Positions 12,966-24,494 of a stretch of DNA of 64,000 bases are shown piece after piece; position 1 is the stretch's first letter, and each line of letters begins with the position of its first letter. The DNA comes from Cyathus striatus (Eukaryota; Basidiomycota; Agaricomycetes; Agaricales; Nidulariaceae). The translations under genes were made by a program, and so were the position numbers. The DNA is taken from NCBI GenBank assembly GCA_025738555.1, contig JAOVFP010000020.1, positions 62,001-126,000 of the forward strand. Reading direction: 5' to 3'. Below the pieces are notes generated by a model. It was not told the origin of the DNA, ran no database searches, and was given only the letters and a program-made list of their open reading frames with translations.

Positions 12966-14935
12966 ATGCCTGCAATTGCTCCCTTGGTCTCAGAAAGCTG
13001 GCTTAACAGCGTGACCACATTTCAAATTTCCCCAGCTAATACTGCCTTGTGCGGTGTAGTCTTACTTGTTATTACCTTGTCTCCGTTCTTGCTTGGGACA
13101 GGGAGGGACGCGAAGGAATTAAGTGGGTTCCCAATCATTAATGCTTGGACATTTTTTTCGAAGCGCTTCGACTTCCTGTGGGGGAATTTCCATAATATCA
13201 ACGGCAATATTTTCAAATTTAGGGTCTTGCAGGTATGTCAATTTATTTCAATACAACAAACCATATTTTGTGATTACATGTATGGTAGTACACTGTTGTC
13301 GCTATTCGTGGGGAAGAGGCGCGAAAGGCTTTCTTCGATGATAGGAACCTCAACTTCACTGAAGGGTATAAAATTCTTATGGGAGCAGTACGTTTGATAT
13401 TCCGCTCCTATTTTACTACCTACTTAAGCTCGTTGCCAGTCTCCAGATCTCAATGATATTGGCGAAGATTTGAAGACTGAGAAGAGTGTTACTGAGTTCA
13501 ATAAGCGACTGGTATTATTGCTCAATAGGAACAGACTTTCTGACGGTACGTCGAGTATTTAAATGTTAGGATGCATCCCACTCAGTACATTTCTTATTGA
13601 TGTAGTTTTCCCCACTTTAATGGAGGATGTTAACCAAAGAATACTTGGATGGGGCAAGGAAGGTCGATTTGATCCATTCCGGAACATTTATGACGTACGT
13701 CCATTCCATGATCAGAAGCTGCATCAGCGGGTATCGACTTCAGATTACTTAGCTGGTTTTTCAAATGACCGTTCGCGTGGCTAGTTGCGATGAACTGGCA
13801 ACAAATTATGAGGATATGCATCTTTTGCAGAGACATTATTGGGATTTGGAGAAGAGTGCTACGCCAACCGCTCTACTTTTGCCATGGTTCCCCGGCCCCG
13901 CAAAGAAGAAGAAAGAAGCCGCCACTACGGGACTCTATACAACCCTCAAGAAATACGTTGACATGCGCAAAACTGCTGAGACCCCTTCTTCAGACGCGAT
14001 TGACGTCCTACTGTACAAAGGCGACGCAGAGCACGAGATTATCGGTGCAAGTATTCTGCTTTCTTGGAGTCATTTTATTCTTAGTATTTGATAAAACAGT
14101 TTGTGCTTTCGGTCATTTTTGCGGGTGTAGTTAACACAGGGATGAACGGTAAGTAGCATGCATATTTTAAAGGATAACTCGATTCTCATTAGCAAGCAGC
14201 ATGTTGGTCTCTTCTATTTTTGGCTTCCAACCCCAAATGGAAGGACAAAGTCAAGGCTGAAATTGACGAGCTTATCGCGAAGCATACTGTCTCGACCTCG
14301 TCTGATCCTCTTCACCGGCGGCTATCGGCCATTCCTATAGCTGTATGGGAAGACGAAATGCCCATTGTCGACACTGTTATCAGAGAAACTCTTCGACTTG
14401 TCCTAAACGCTACCGCCCTTCGACGCAATGTCGTGGGTGATATGGAGATTGATGGTCATCGGATTGCAAAAGGCGAATTTTTGGCATATTCCATCTATGA
14501 TACTCATATAAACCCTGAGATATACCTCAATCCGAGCCAATTTGATCCAGACAGATATAGTCCCGGAAGGGAAGAAGATAAAAAGAGTACATTTGCATAT
14601 GTTGGATGGGGAGCCGGTTCGTGCTCGCGTTTCACCTCATTGTGACAATATTTTGAAGTCAACCTCGGACAAGGTCGCCATCCTTGCACAGGGATGAAAG
14701 TCGCAAAGCTGGAACTTAAGGCCATCATTGCGCTTTTCCTAGCAGGATACGATTACAATATCGTAGATGCGTCTGGAAATTATCCAAAATGCATCCCCCA
14801 TCCAGACTACAATGATATTCACTCTGTAAGTTTATTACTTCATTGATATAAGTATAGCCGGAATCCCTAACTTTTGTCGAGGCACGACCCGTTGGAGAGC
14901 CGTGTTTCTTCCAGTTCAAACGAAAATTTGATTAA
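12966..14935 (+). CDS. Cytochrome P450 monooxygenase
   Basis: Membrane-anchored P450 of 508 residues. Exons: 12966-13232, 13289-13391, 13447-13545, 13606-13694, 13753-14046, 14100-14148, 14197-14616, 14674-14825, 14882-14935. An N-terminal hydrophobic anchor (ALCGVVLLVITLSPFLL) comes first. The I-helix reads VIFAGVVNTGMNACW, with Asn where an acidic residue is common; the K-helix ExxR is VIRETLRL; PERF-like FDPDRYSP follows. The haem loop GWGAGRHPCTGMKVAKLE carries the Cys ligand but has Trp in place of the usual Phe, as in CYP51/CYP7/CYP8-like groups. Intron 14047-14099 fits only as a GC-AG intron (donor GCAAGT): this joins EIIG to FVLSVIFAG. The substrate is unknown; the neighbours give no pathway. 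Confidence 0.9.
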
Positions 14936-15197
14936 AATTACTTGTGGCGCGACTCAGTAGTATTGCAGTAGTAATACATAGATGGTCTAAGGCTCTAAGA
15001 CTTAAGCTAGTGCATCGCAGAGCGCTCACGACACGCGTACCTACCACTCATGTATACTTTAAAGCCTGCCATTTTTGTTGGAAGAGCAATTCTAGCTTCT
15101 TTACTAGTGCCGCTACTGGAAAGTGTGCAAATTCAATTGGCTTAAAATTAATTTAATTGGTTCATTATTTGATATATCATGTTTTTAATAATTTCAA
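14936..15197. other. Spacer between P450 and tRNA
   Basis: AT-rich spacer with no coding signal; it ends in the T-rich leader of the tRNA gene. Confidence 0.4.
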
Positions 15198-15283
15198 GGG
15201 TCGATGGCGTAGTTGGTTATCGCATCTGTCTAACATGATTTCATGTTCACAGAAGGTCCTCAGTTCGAGCCTGGGTCGACTCA
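15198..15283 (+). tRNA. tRNA-Val(AAC) with 12-nt intron
   Basis: Folds as a standard tRNA. The 7-bp acceptor stem GGGTCGA pairs with TCGACTC (15276-15282), one G-U pair included; discriminator A is at 15283. D-arm GCG..CGC; anticodon stem TCTGT (15225-15229) pairs with ACAGA (15249-15253). Loop CT-AAC-A gives anticodon AAC at 15232-15234. An intron of 12 nt (15236-15247) sits one base 3' of the anticodon, the canonical place. T-arm CTCAG-TTCGAGC-CTGGG. A-box (TGGCGTAGTTGG) and B-box (AGTTCGAGCC) are present for Pol III. CCA is not encoded, as expected in a eukaryote. Confidence 0.93.
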
Positions 15284-15606
15284 ATGAATTATATGTTTTT
15301 ATGTAAGTCGGAAAAAATAACCAGCTGATGCCGGCCTGAGTCGAATACTATCATACATTTACTATATTAATTGGGCAGTAAATTCATTGGCCTACAGTTC
15401 AGCAACACTTCAAGCTGAACGTTGAACGTTTGAACTTTGAGAGAAAGGGATTCGGAGTGCTAGGCAAATTTTGAGAATCCCTACTGCTGAAAGTGGTATA
15501 GGTGCTTGGTAGGCGCAACTAAATCCAGACTACTTATGTAATTCCCTCCGCGGGCGCTGAGCCTATATCGATCGAGGGCGCGCGTCTGAACTTCGCCGCG
15601 CACATC
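15284..15606. other. Spacer between tRNA and GH71
   Basis: About 320 bp of spacer; nothing recognisable beyond the probable Pol III terminator T-run soon after the tRNA (15295-15300) and the leader of GH71. Confidence 0.4.
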
Positions 15607-17562
15607 ATGAGCGACAACCCAAGTGCACAACTCCCTCGTTCCCGGGGCCCGCCACCTCCAATACCCCCCCGCCCCCAGCATGGACATGAACGCTATCATA
15701 AACGTCAATCAAAGTTCGTCTTCGCGCAGTACGTCGACCATCAATGCATCAACCTGGTGACGATACCCCTTAATGCAATTTGGGTAGTTTTATGGTCGGG
15801 AATACATACGTGAGTATTGTTCATCTCTCTACACATTTTGCTAATTATGAGAGTACCGAGTAGCCGTACAATGTTAAAGATTGGAAGGAAGACATTGTGT
15901 TAGCTCAGAAATACGATATGTGCGTCCCCTTTCTTTACCACTTTCGTTCACTTAGTAATCCCTTCAAAAGCGATGGATTCGTACTCAATGTAGGCAAGGA
16001 AGAGTGGCAGATACACCGCGTTATGGACTGTTTTACTGCCATATCCCAACTTGATGACCATATACGGTTCAAACTGTTTTTGAGCTTCGATATGTGGTAT
16101 GTTCTTCTCTTTTTATCACTTCCTTTTTCCAGAGCCCAACCCGTACAGCTCGATACCAGGAAATAAAGAACATGATGTAAACTACCTTAAAGCGTACCTC
16201 TCGAAACTCGGAACACACCCACGTATGTTCAGGCACCCCGCATCTGGCGGGGTAGTGGTATCGACTTTTGCTGGACAAGAAAGTACATTTGGACAGGGAA
16301 GTGCGGATGATGGGTGGATGTATGCCATGCATGAGTTGGAGGGCAATATTGGATTACAGGTAAGTTTTGTAAGGCTTTTCACATATGGTAGATGAAGTCT
16401 GACGGCTATGTGTAGATCCACTTCGTACCTGCACTTTTCATGGATCCAGCTCGATATCCTCATGTTCATGCACTATCGGGAATCTTTCATGTTTGTTGCA
16501 CAATACCTGCATGAGCTTCTGCTGATGCGGGGATATGATCCAGTGGAACGGAGCATGGCCTATACACCTCACTCCCTCTCATCCCAGATGTGAGATCGAG
16601 AACACTAAGTTGGACAGTGATCAACACCACTTGCATTGCCTGAGAAAAGCAAGGTGTGAAGAAAGGAAAACTTATATGGCTAGCGTATCGCCCTGGTTCT
16701 TTACCGTATGTCTCTCTTGTTTGCTGTTTTACTGCTGCACCTAGTAGGCATACGATTTAGCATTATGGCCCCGAGAGTTGGAACAAGAACGCAAGACAGT
16801 TCCTCTTTATGCCTACAGAAACTCGATCTAATACATGTTTACCTAGTGGATATATAGGGGCGACGACTGGCTATACGTACGACGATGGGAACAGCTTGTT
16901 GAAATACGAGATGAAGTAGATATAGTTCAAGTGATATCATGGAATGGTACATCCATTTCTTTTTTTCTCTTCGCTGGGTGCTCATGAAGTGTACAACATT
17001 GTAGATTATGGTGAATCACACTACATAGGCCCATTAAAAGGTGCCCAACCGAACTCGCAAGCGTGGGTCGACGGGTACCCACACATTGGATGGTTGCATC
17101 TCACGTCGTACTTTGCGCGCGCCTTTAAAAGCGGCAGGTACCCCGATATATTGGAAGACCAGATTTTTATGTGGGCACGACCTCATTCCAAGGATGCGGT
17201 GACTAAGGAGGATGTTCCGAGGCCGGATAATTGGGAATTGGTTTGTCATTTCTGTTCACGTTCGTACTTGCTGTGGCTTACGCTGGTGGTAGAGCGACGA
17301 CACGCTGTGGATCATAGTTCTCTCTCTCGCCCCTGCCGTACTTTCGGTGTACACATCCTCGGATCCTACCGCATTGCCTGTTGTTTTCTCCGTCCCCGCT
17401 GGGTTGTCGAAGATTTCCAGTCCCCTGGTCCCGGGAGGAGGTATGAAAGCTGCTTTGGAGCGGGATGGCGCGGTAGTTGCACTGTGTGCACCGGTTGGAT
17501 ATAAGTTTGAAGAGAGGCCAGGTGTGTGGAATTGGAATGCTTTTGTTGCGTGCAGTTGTTAG
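15607..17562 (+). CDS. GH71 alpha-1,3-glucanase (mutanase-type)
   Basis: Hydrolyses alpha-1,3-glucan, a fungal wall polymer. Eleven exons: 15607-15728, 15788-15809, 15864-15919, 15971-16096, 16149-16359, 16416-16490, 16544-16705, 16761-16790, 16847-16946, 17005-17240, 17293-17562; 469 residues. Motifs in order: KFVFAHFMVGNTYPY, DGFVLNVG, FKLFLSFDM, FHWNGAWPIHL, KTYMASVSPWFFTHYGP, DDWLYVRRWEQL, WNDYGESHYIGPLKGAQP, QIFMWARPH. The short exon 2 (22 nt) is needed to produce AHFMVGNTY. Intron 16791-16846 fits only as GC-AG (donor GCAAGA). The N-terminus is Pro/Arg-rich and lacks a signal peptide, so it may be cytosolic or an upstream signal exon was missed. A role in wall remodelling or recycling is inferred. 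Confidence 0.9.
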
Positions 17563-19070
17563 TATTGCGGGGTGAAGAAGGTGGGTCATGTACATCCGTG
17601 CTTCGCATCGTTGACTTTGCTAAGTAATTCATTTAGTTTTCAGTAGTTAGACACTTACACAGGCCATATCCCTTGTTCTTGTAAGTAACCGCACATTGGT
17701 GGCGAGCCACGGCGATATGAAAGTCATTGTCATGCAAGCTAAGGATCCGGGTTCATCGCCGACTCGCTGCCCTCATGTACACGTTTAGCCACTCTTTCCG
17801 GAGAACTTGTAAGCGATGTGGATTATTATCATTGGTGTTTAACCAGCATTTTCATGTCTCCTTGTAAATGGTGCGCACTGTTCCCCCGATGTCTAACTAT
17901 CACTGCTTGGTCTAGCAAATGTTTTGTAATTGACGGGTGAGTAGCCTTATTAGCGTTTACCAGGTGGCATGGTTTTGCAGTACAAGTTGATATCGTAAAG
18001 GTACTCATGAGCAATACCGAACTTTGAAGCTTGAACTCTGACTCACGATGCATGCATGATGTGCGATGGTCCACGAATCTACACCGAACTTCTAGAGTCT
18101 TATGACAATTATCAGCTCGAAATTGAATATTAGAATTAATTATAATAGACTAATGGAATGGTCAGCCGAGTACAGCACTTGCACGCCTTTCAAGCAAGTA
18201 GCCTTTTTTTCCTGACAGGTATCCAGGTAAGTGTTAAAACGTTAACTGGGGAGAATCGAATCATTGCCTATGCAGAGACGAAAGCTGCAACAATGACGAA
18301 CACGGTTGATCATTTCATTGTCACTGGCTGGATATGTGCTCTTAATTGAAAGTCAGTAAGTATACTAAGTATAACACTGACAAGCAGGTTTATGCTTACA
18401 GGAACACGGAAGCCAAAGAGCTATGTAATAATGTAAGGCTACAAGAACTGACTTTACGTTATTTAAACGTATAATGCGTTCTTTTTAACTTAGTGATAAA
18501 TTCGACTTTGACGGGCGCCGCAGGATGACATTAGCAATACACTGCGAATGAGCTTCAAGTTGTTGGATTTGTTGCTGCTTAGTCTGCTCTTCCTCTGTTG
18601 ATAATAGTTTCTCGGAACCAATTGGTAGAAAGCGACCCTTTAGAAATTAGAAGTCGATAATAATTCGGAAGTGAGAGTCAAATCATAGAACGAGCAAGTA
18701 TGTCAGATCGTATAAAGGTTGTCGCTCTGACAAGTAGTTATTTGAACAGTAGAAAATAAGCGCAAGAGGGTCACGGGCGCGAACAGACTCAACATCCCAG
18801 AGCTCATTCTCACTAGTCCGGGCCCTTGAATATGGGAGGTATTAGATCCAAAAGATGTCGCCTATTACAATCAACGTCAAAAGAACGGTGTATACTTAGG
18901 CAAATTCGAGAAGACTTGAAGAGCCTACCAGCTCCAGGAGGCTCAAGTTAATCACGCTACAATGTAAATCCTGAGGGATTAAATAAGGTATTTGAAGGGT
19001 ACGGTATAAGCATAGATGCATCGCTCCTTCTCGTCCGAACCACACCTAGTACCAAGAGGTAAGATTAGAA
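17563..19070. other. Intergenic, no gene recognised
   Basis: 1.5 kb with no frame longer than about 80 codons and no spliceable family match on either strand. A GGTTCATCG patch near 17749 looked B-box-like but cannot form a tRNA. Confidence 0.55.
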
Positions 19071-19877
19071 TTAGTCAATGAGATACTTGCGTTTGAAGTA
19101 GGCGCGAAGGTGCATGATTTGCCATATTCCGAGGCCAGTGAGCGAGAAGAGGGTGAACCATGCAAAGTTTTGGACGCGTCTTCTGGTTGAGGCTGGTATG
19201 GTGTCAGCTGGAATGAACATGAGGAAAGAGTGGGGACACACTGTTGGTTTTGGTGAACCTTTCTTCGCGCTTGCGGAGGTAGTCCATTTCCTCTACGATC
19301 TCTTTCACGACTCCCTCGAGCTTGCGCATTTCAGTTTCGAGGCCTGAGAGAGATTCCTGGTTTGCAATGGCACTGGGAGAGGGTAAGGACTGAATGAAGG
19401 AGGGAAATGTGAAAGTGCATACTTGTAATCAACAGCGTCGGCACCAATGTCTACGTCCAAGTCTATAATGCGAGCCAATTTGGAGATTTGGTCATGGGTA
19501 ACGTCTATGACAGGTGTTAATGGGAAGGAAGTTAATACAGAAGGCAACATACCACCCTCAACCCAATTCCTAAGACAGACGCCAACTTCGCCCTCGCTAT
19601 GAGTGGTAATAGCAAGCCTGGACTCGCCCTTAATTCCCTTCTTGCTGAGGTAAACATTTCGTTTGGGGCTGGAATCGACAATTTCAACGTCGACGCGCTG
19701 GTTTGAGCCGGGGCCGACGTTGGCGGTGACGATGACGAGGGCGTTGGGGTGTGCGGCATTCCAGATGCATTTTGCAGGGGGGTAGCGGTAGGCGGGGAGG
19801 GTAAACTTGATGGCGTAGGTGGGGAGAGCGAGGAAGAGGAAGGAGAGGAGGGGGAGGAGGAGGAGAGTGCGAGACAT
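19071..19877 (-). CDS. ERV25: p24 family cargo receptor, ERV25/TMED10 type
   Basis: Type I membrane protein of COPII/COPI vesicles that sorts cargo such as GPI-anchored proteins between ER and Golgi. Exons in coding order: 19877-19553, 19504-19423, 19372-19242, 19192-19071; 219 residues. Signal peptide MSRTLLLLPLLSFLFLAL; GOLD domain with two Cys (PPAKCIWNA, VGVCLRNWV); coiled coil MRKLEGVVKEIVEEMDYLRKR; then RRRVQNFAWF and a membrane span ending in the basic tail YFKRKYLID, resembling the delta-subfamily tail. Acceptor choice at 19193 restores NTSTRRRVQNF. Head-to-head with the dehydratase gene 283 bp away. Confidence 0.9.
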
Positions 19878-20160
19878 GGTGGATTAGTACGGGGGTTAGC
19901 CCGATGGGATAGTAGGAGTATAGTTTTGGTTGGAGTGAACTGAGCGTCGTGAAATTGAAGACGTAGACGTCGTGGTTTTGTGCAACGTGGAATCTTGTTT
20001 TGGGAAGCGCGCGTGGAATCCGGAGATCATTAATCATTGGCGATTGCCATCTTACGAGTCGACTTTCTCCAAACTTTCTCATTTATATACGACCATGCCC
20101 AATACTATTATATCCATGTTATCGGATGTCAACTAGCCATCGATTCATCCCTCTCAATTC
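19878..20160. promoter_or_regulatory. Divergent promoter ERV25 / dehydratase
   Basis: 283 bp separates the two start codons. No strong TATA toward ERV25 is seen; on the dehydratase side there is only a weak TATATAC near 20085. Confidence 0.4.
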
Positions 20161-21761
20161 ATGTCTCCAAGCCCAATATCCATCATAGAGGCACATACTT
20201 CTCCCATCTCACTTCCCCGCAGTTCACCAATTCATTCATCTAGATCTTCCGCGTCCCCCCACGCTGGCTCTTCATCCGCGTCGAAACCTCTGACCGACTC
20301 GTCGGATGGGGCGAAGGCACTCTCGAAGGTCACACTGAAGCCATCGAAGGCGCATACGACGATCTTCGTCGATTCATCGGCTGGGACGCAGATAACATCC
20401 AAGATATATGGCAGACCGCTTATCGTGGTCGTTTTTATCGTGGCGGTCCCGTCTTGATGGTACCATACTCCTTCCCTGCCCCCGTTTTTATCTGCTAAGT
20501 ACGGTACGTAGAGTGCTCTCTCAGGACTGGACATCGCGCTCTGGGATATCAAAGGCAAGAAACTCGGCGTACCGATATGGCAGCTCCTTGGAGGCAAAGT
20601 GCGCGACCGTCTACGGGTATATGGTTGGGTTGGTGGCGATAGTCCATCTGATGTCGTAGCTGCTGCTCAGGCGAGGCAAAAGCAGGGATTTAACGTTGTC
20701 AAAATGAACGGAACCGGTTCGTCTTTGCATTTTCCCTTCCCATAATTCGACTTGACATTATTCTGTGAACAGAAGCCGTTGCGTGGATTGATTCCCCAAA
20801 CGTCCTCGACGATGCTGTTACGCGTGTCAAACAAGTTCGTGCCTTGGGACTGGACGTCGGGATTGATTTCCATGGGAGACTCCACAAGGGTATGGCGAAG
20901 CAGCTGGCAAAATTGTTGGAGCCTCATCAGCCGTTGTTTATCGAGGGTGTGTATTGTCTTTCTAAGCCCTCTTTGTAGTCTAGAGAAGCTGATATGTAAC
21001 TACAGAGCCCCTTCTTCCAACGCAGCCAGAAGAAATCGCCGACCTGTCGCGACTGGTCTCTACCCCCATTGCCCTCGGCGAGCGACTCTACACTCGCTCT
21101 GACTTCAGACCGTACCTTGAACGGAGGGCAATTGATATTGCACAACCAGATGTTCGTTTCTTGTATGTCTTACTGTAACCGTGAAGCTAACAAGAGAGGT
21201 TAATAGGTGTCTCACTGTGGTGGAATCAGTGAACTACACCGCATCGCGGCTATGACGGAGACGTACGACGTTGCACTTGCACCTCATTGTCCTTTAGGTC
21301 CCATTGCGCTGGCTGCGTGTATGCAGGTTGCTGTTTCTGCACCGAATTGTAGGTTCATGTATCAATAGTGTAGTGCTTGCATACTGATTGGTTTGAAGTC
21401 GTTATACAGGAAATGAGTTGGGAGGTACGTGTAATACTTGAACCATATTTAAAGAACACAGACCAAGATGTAATAGATTCACTATAACGTGAGCCTTGAC
21501 GACGAATGTGGTGCCGACCTGCATACCTTCCTGGTCGATCCGGAGGTGTTTGCAGTGAGGGGTGGTCATGTCGCCGCTCTGCAAGGTTTGTTGAGGTTTC
21601 GTATCAGAATTACAAATGTTGACTTCCTTAAAGGTCCAGGATTGGGGATTGAGATAAACGAAAGGATGGTTCGGGACATGTCTGCGCGGTATGTAGAGAA
21701 ATACCCAGCGTGGAGGAATCCCGTGTGGAGAGGAGAGGACGGGAGCTTGAGGGAATGGTAA
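20161..21761 (+). CDS. D-galactonate dehydratase-like enolase-superfamily enzyme
   Basis: Mandelate-racemase/enolase-superfamily acid-sugar dehydratase, closest by motif to DgoD; 391 residues. Exons: 20161-20190, 20244-20459, 20512-20716, 20773-20946, 21006-21151, 21207-21348, 21399-21424, 21477-21585, 21634-21761. The short first exon joins IIE to [15 protein letters not shown] through an intron that only fits as GC-AG (donor GCACAT, 53 bp). Other segments: [40 protein letters not shown] (metal Asp), FIEEPLLPTQ and [10 protein letters not shown] (metal Glu residues), [14 protein letters not shown] (catalytic His). Intron 21586-21633 is a stop-free 48-mer. Likely cytosolic sugar-acid catabolism; the exact substrate is inferred. 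Confidence 0.88.
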
Positions 21762-21912
21762 ATAGATAAGATAAGATCGAATTGTACACGTGAACAAATG
21801 GCTTCCTAAACAAGACCAAAGCCGAGTTAACAAGTTTGCGTTGAAACTTGAGCTTGTGCGAGTGATTCATAGTTCATACCCTCCAGCCCTTCCCCCAACT
21901 CTTGCAACGACC

Positions 21913-23643
21913 ATGGCTGACGCTGGTGAGGCCTACTTACTATGGTATCCTTCTGTTGTGCTCACTATGTGCGCTTTACTTACCCACAACAGGATTTTTC
22001 AAAGGCACATCTGCCGACCAGGATAGACGCTTTTCTGACAAAGAGCTCAAGCTCCTTAAATCTATGAAGTTTCCCCCCGAATTCGACAAAAAGGTATTCT
22101 GTATTGCTATCGTATGTTTTCAGGAATACGCTGACTAGAGTCGTAGGTTGATATGCGAAAAATTAATTTAAACGTTATTCGTCCTTGGATTGCCAAAAAG
22201 ATTGTTGAGCTTGTAGGCTTTGAAGACGAGGTCGTCATTGAATATGCCATGGGATTGCTCGAGGACGAGTCTCAACCTGTACGCATATATTTTCAAAATT
22301 ATTTTCTACCTCATCGACAAGCATGATGTCAGACACCTGATCCCAGGAAGATGCAAATTAACCTCACGGGGTTCCTAACTAAGGATACCCCTGCATTTAT
22401 GATAGCCCTATGGAAGCTTCTTATTGAAGCTCAAGAGGAAGTCACAGGCGTCCCCCGCACTTTCCTTGAGCAGAAGAAGGAAGAAATGAGGAAATCTAGA
22501 GCGGGTGACACCCGTGCTATCGAAGAGCGAGACCGCCGCGCTAGGTTCGATGAGATTAAGGAAAGTGAACGCGGTGGTGGTCGTGGTAGGGGTCGTGGAA
22601 GAGGTCGTGGACGGGGAGGCCGTGGAGGTTTCGACCGTGATGACGATCGTAGACCTCGTGATTCGGGCTGGGGTGGCAGAGGTGGCGGTCCTGGAGGAGT
22701 AAGTCTTCTGCTGCCTGTTGAAGTGACTTGAACTTATACTTCTTTTCTTTTTTAGTCAGGTCGTCGTTCACCGCCTCCTCGGAGAAGGTCTCCCTCATAC
22801 GACTCAGGAAGAGGATCGAGGTCTCCCCCTCCTAGAAGGTACCGTTCGCCTCCTAGGCGCCGCTCTCCTTCTCGTGATCGGGACATTCATAGTTCTCGCT
22901 CCCCTCCTCCTCCTGCCAGGCGCCGCTCTCCTCCACGTCGTTCTGTTTCGAGGTCTCCCTCACGTGCACCGCCGGTTCGCCGTCGGCCCCGTTCTCCATC
23001 TCTCACTCCCCCTCCTCCGCGCGGGGAACGACCGCGTCGTTTCAGGGACAGCCGCAGTCCGCCTGCGCGCAGACGCCGGCTGTCTCCCTCTCCTGTACGC
23101 TCTCTCAGCCGGTCCAGGTCGCCTCCCCCACGTGGCGGCTATGCTAGGCGAAGCCCTAGCCCTGCCAGAAGACGCAGTGCCAGCCCCCCTAGACGTCGGA
23201 GGAGAAGTCCTTCTAGGTCAATTTCACCCCCACCACGGAGACGAAGCCCGAGCAGAGAACGCCGAGGCGGAGGAAAAGGCAGAAGGTTTGCCAGCAGGTC
23301 TCCGATTGGAAGTCGTAGTCGCTCGCCACCTCCACCCAGGCGAAACGAGGACATGGACATTGACGAGAAAGCCGGAGCAAGTAATGGAGGCGAGTTGAAG
23401 ATCAAGGGTCAGGCCGAGGTTGAGCGTAGGAAAAGTAAGTGGGAGACTGCTGATATTACTGTTGATGTGCGAAATGTTCTGGCTTGTAAACACTGTTGAG
23501 ATATCTTACTGACACTTGCTTTTTATTTATTTTTCTAGGCACCAAAGGGGAGTAAGACTGAGCTTGAACGACGCGAGAGCGAGTTGAAGGAACAGGCTCT
23601 GCGGAATAAGGTCGTAAAAACAAGGAAAACTTCTAACAATTAG
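21913..23643 (+). CDS. SRRM1: PWI/RS-domain splicing protein, SRRM1-like
   Basis: Nuclear pre-mRNA splicing co-activator homologous to SRm160/SRRM1. Exons: 21913-21925, 21993-22093, 22147-22278, 22333-22698, 22756-23466, 23539-23643; 475 residues. Residues 15-120 form the PWI domain (FPPEFDKKVDMRKINLNVI, RPWIAKKIVEL, KMQINLTGFL). An RGG/RGRGR stretch follows (about 155-200), then a long Arg/Ser/Pro region with many SPPRR and RRSPS units, and a conserved end KGSKTELERRESELKEQAL. The first exon codes only four residues plus one base. The last donor was placed at 23467 to keep the conserved C-terminus in frame; a stronger-looking GTAAGT at 23435 would truncate the protein. Confidence 0.88.
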
Positions 23644-24494
23644 ATTGGGACGTTGGCAGGATATTCTCCTTTCTCAGATCTCTTGCTGACGCGGCAAGTA
23701 CTCACAATACATTTTCTCGAGTCCTATTTCTTTTATGTGTATAAAACCCAATGCTTAAGATTTTTCATATATATAGCTTTCAAAAAACCTCATGTAGTTT
23801 CGTTGTCGTCGTGGCCGTGGAATATGCTCACTCGTTGTTACTTTTCTTGCGGAGGACTGTTGACCCATTCTCTTGGTTTGCTCGATTTCGTTACTTTCGA
23901 GCACTTGTACCATTTGCTAACGTATGTCTATCAAGCGACAATCAGAACTGCTTATATGTTGTGTCATCAGGCGCAGTGAAGGGATGTTAGTGTGAGAGGT
24001 GCGAGTAACTGAAACTGTGGAATGTGTGCTAAATTTATGCATTGTGATTTTGAACAAATACTGAGGGTGCTGCTGATGCTTCCGCAGTAGCTTGTGTGGT
24101 AGGGGGCTGTCAGCATGAAAGTGATCCTCACTGGCTCCGTTCAGAATTGTATATCTGCTGTTGATGAGATGGTTTTACATGTCGTAGTGGGTGGTGTTCA
24201 CAGAATGGGATGCATATCAGCCGTGGATATTTCGGGTTTCGTTTAACCCGGAGTGAGACCTGTGTAATGCATTGAGATTGCAAAGAACTAAGATGATAGA
24301 TGTGCAATGTGCAAACTCATTAGCAACACCTGACAAGTGATAGCACCGAGTACTGGGCAGGTGACGTCACGGGTTCCATGTCATGTTCCTTAGTCAAGGT
24401 CCACGGTACGCTCGATTGCACCAGCTTACAGTACTTACTTACTGCCTACAACAGTCCACTACGCACTTGCTTGGTTAATGGAATAACGAACATC
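23644..24494. other. Intergenic, no gene recognised
   Basis: 850 bp holding 3' flank of the splicing protein and the promoter of the next gene. Open frames at 23653-23990 overlap one another in different frames and show no motif. Confidence 0.5.

Noticed and set aside
12966..17562. Possible secondary-metabolite cluster around the P450
   Set aside because: No terpene synthase, PKS, NRPS or other backbone enzyme; neighbours are SPC2, a tRNA and a glucanase.
17740..17790. Possible second tRNA
   Set aside because: A B-box-like GGTTCATCG is present, but T-stem and acceptor pairing fail.
22556..23493. Long open frames in other phases over the RS domain, including 22874-23398
   Set aside because: They are shadows of the Arg/Ser/Pro repeat region, whose true frame gives SPPRR-type repeats.
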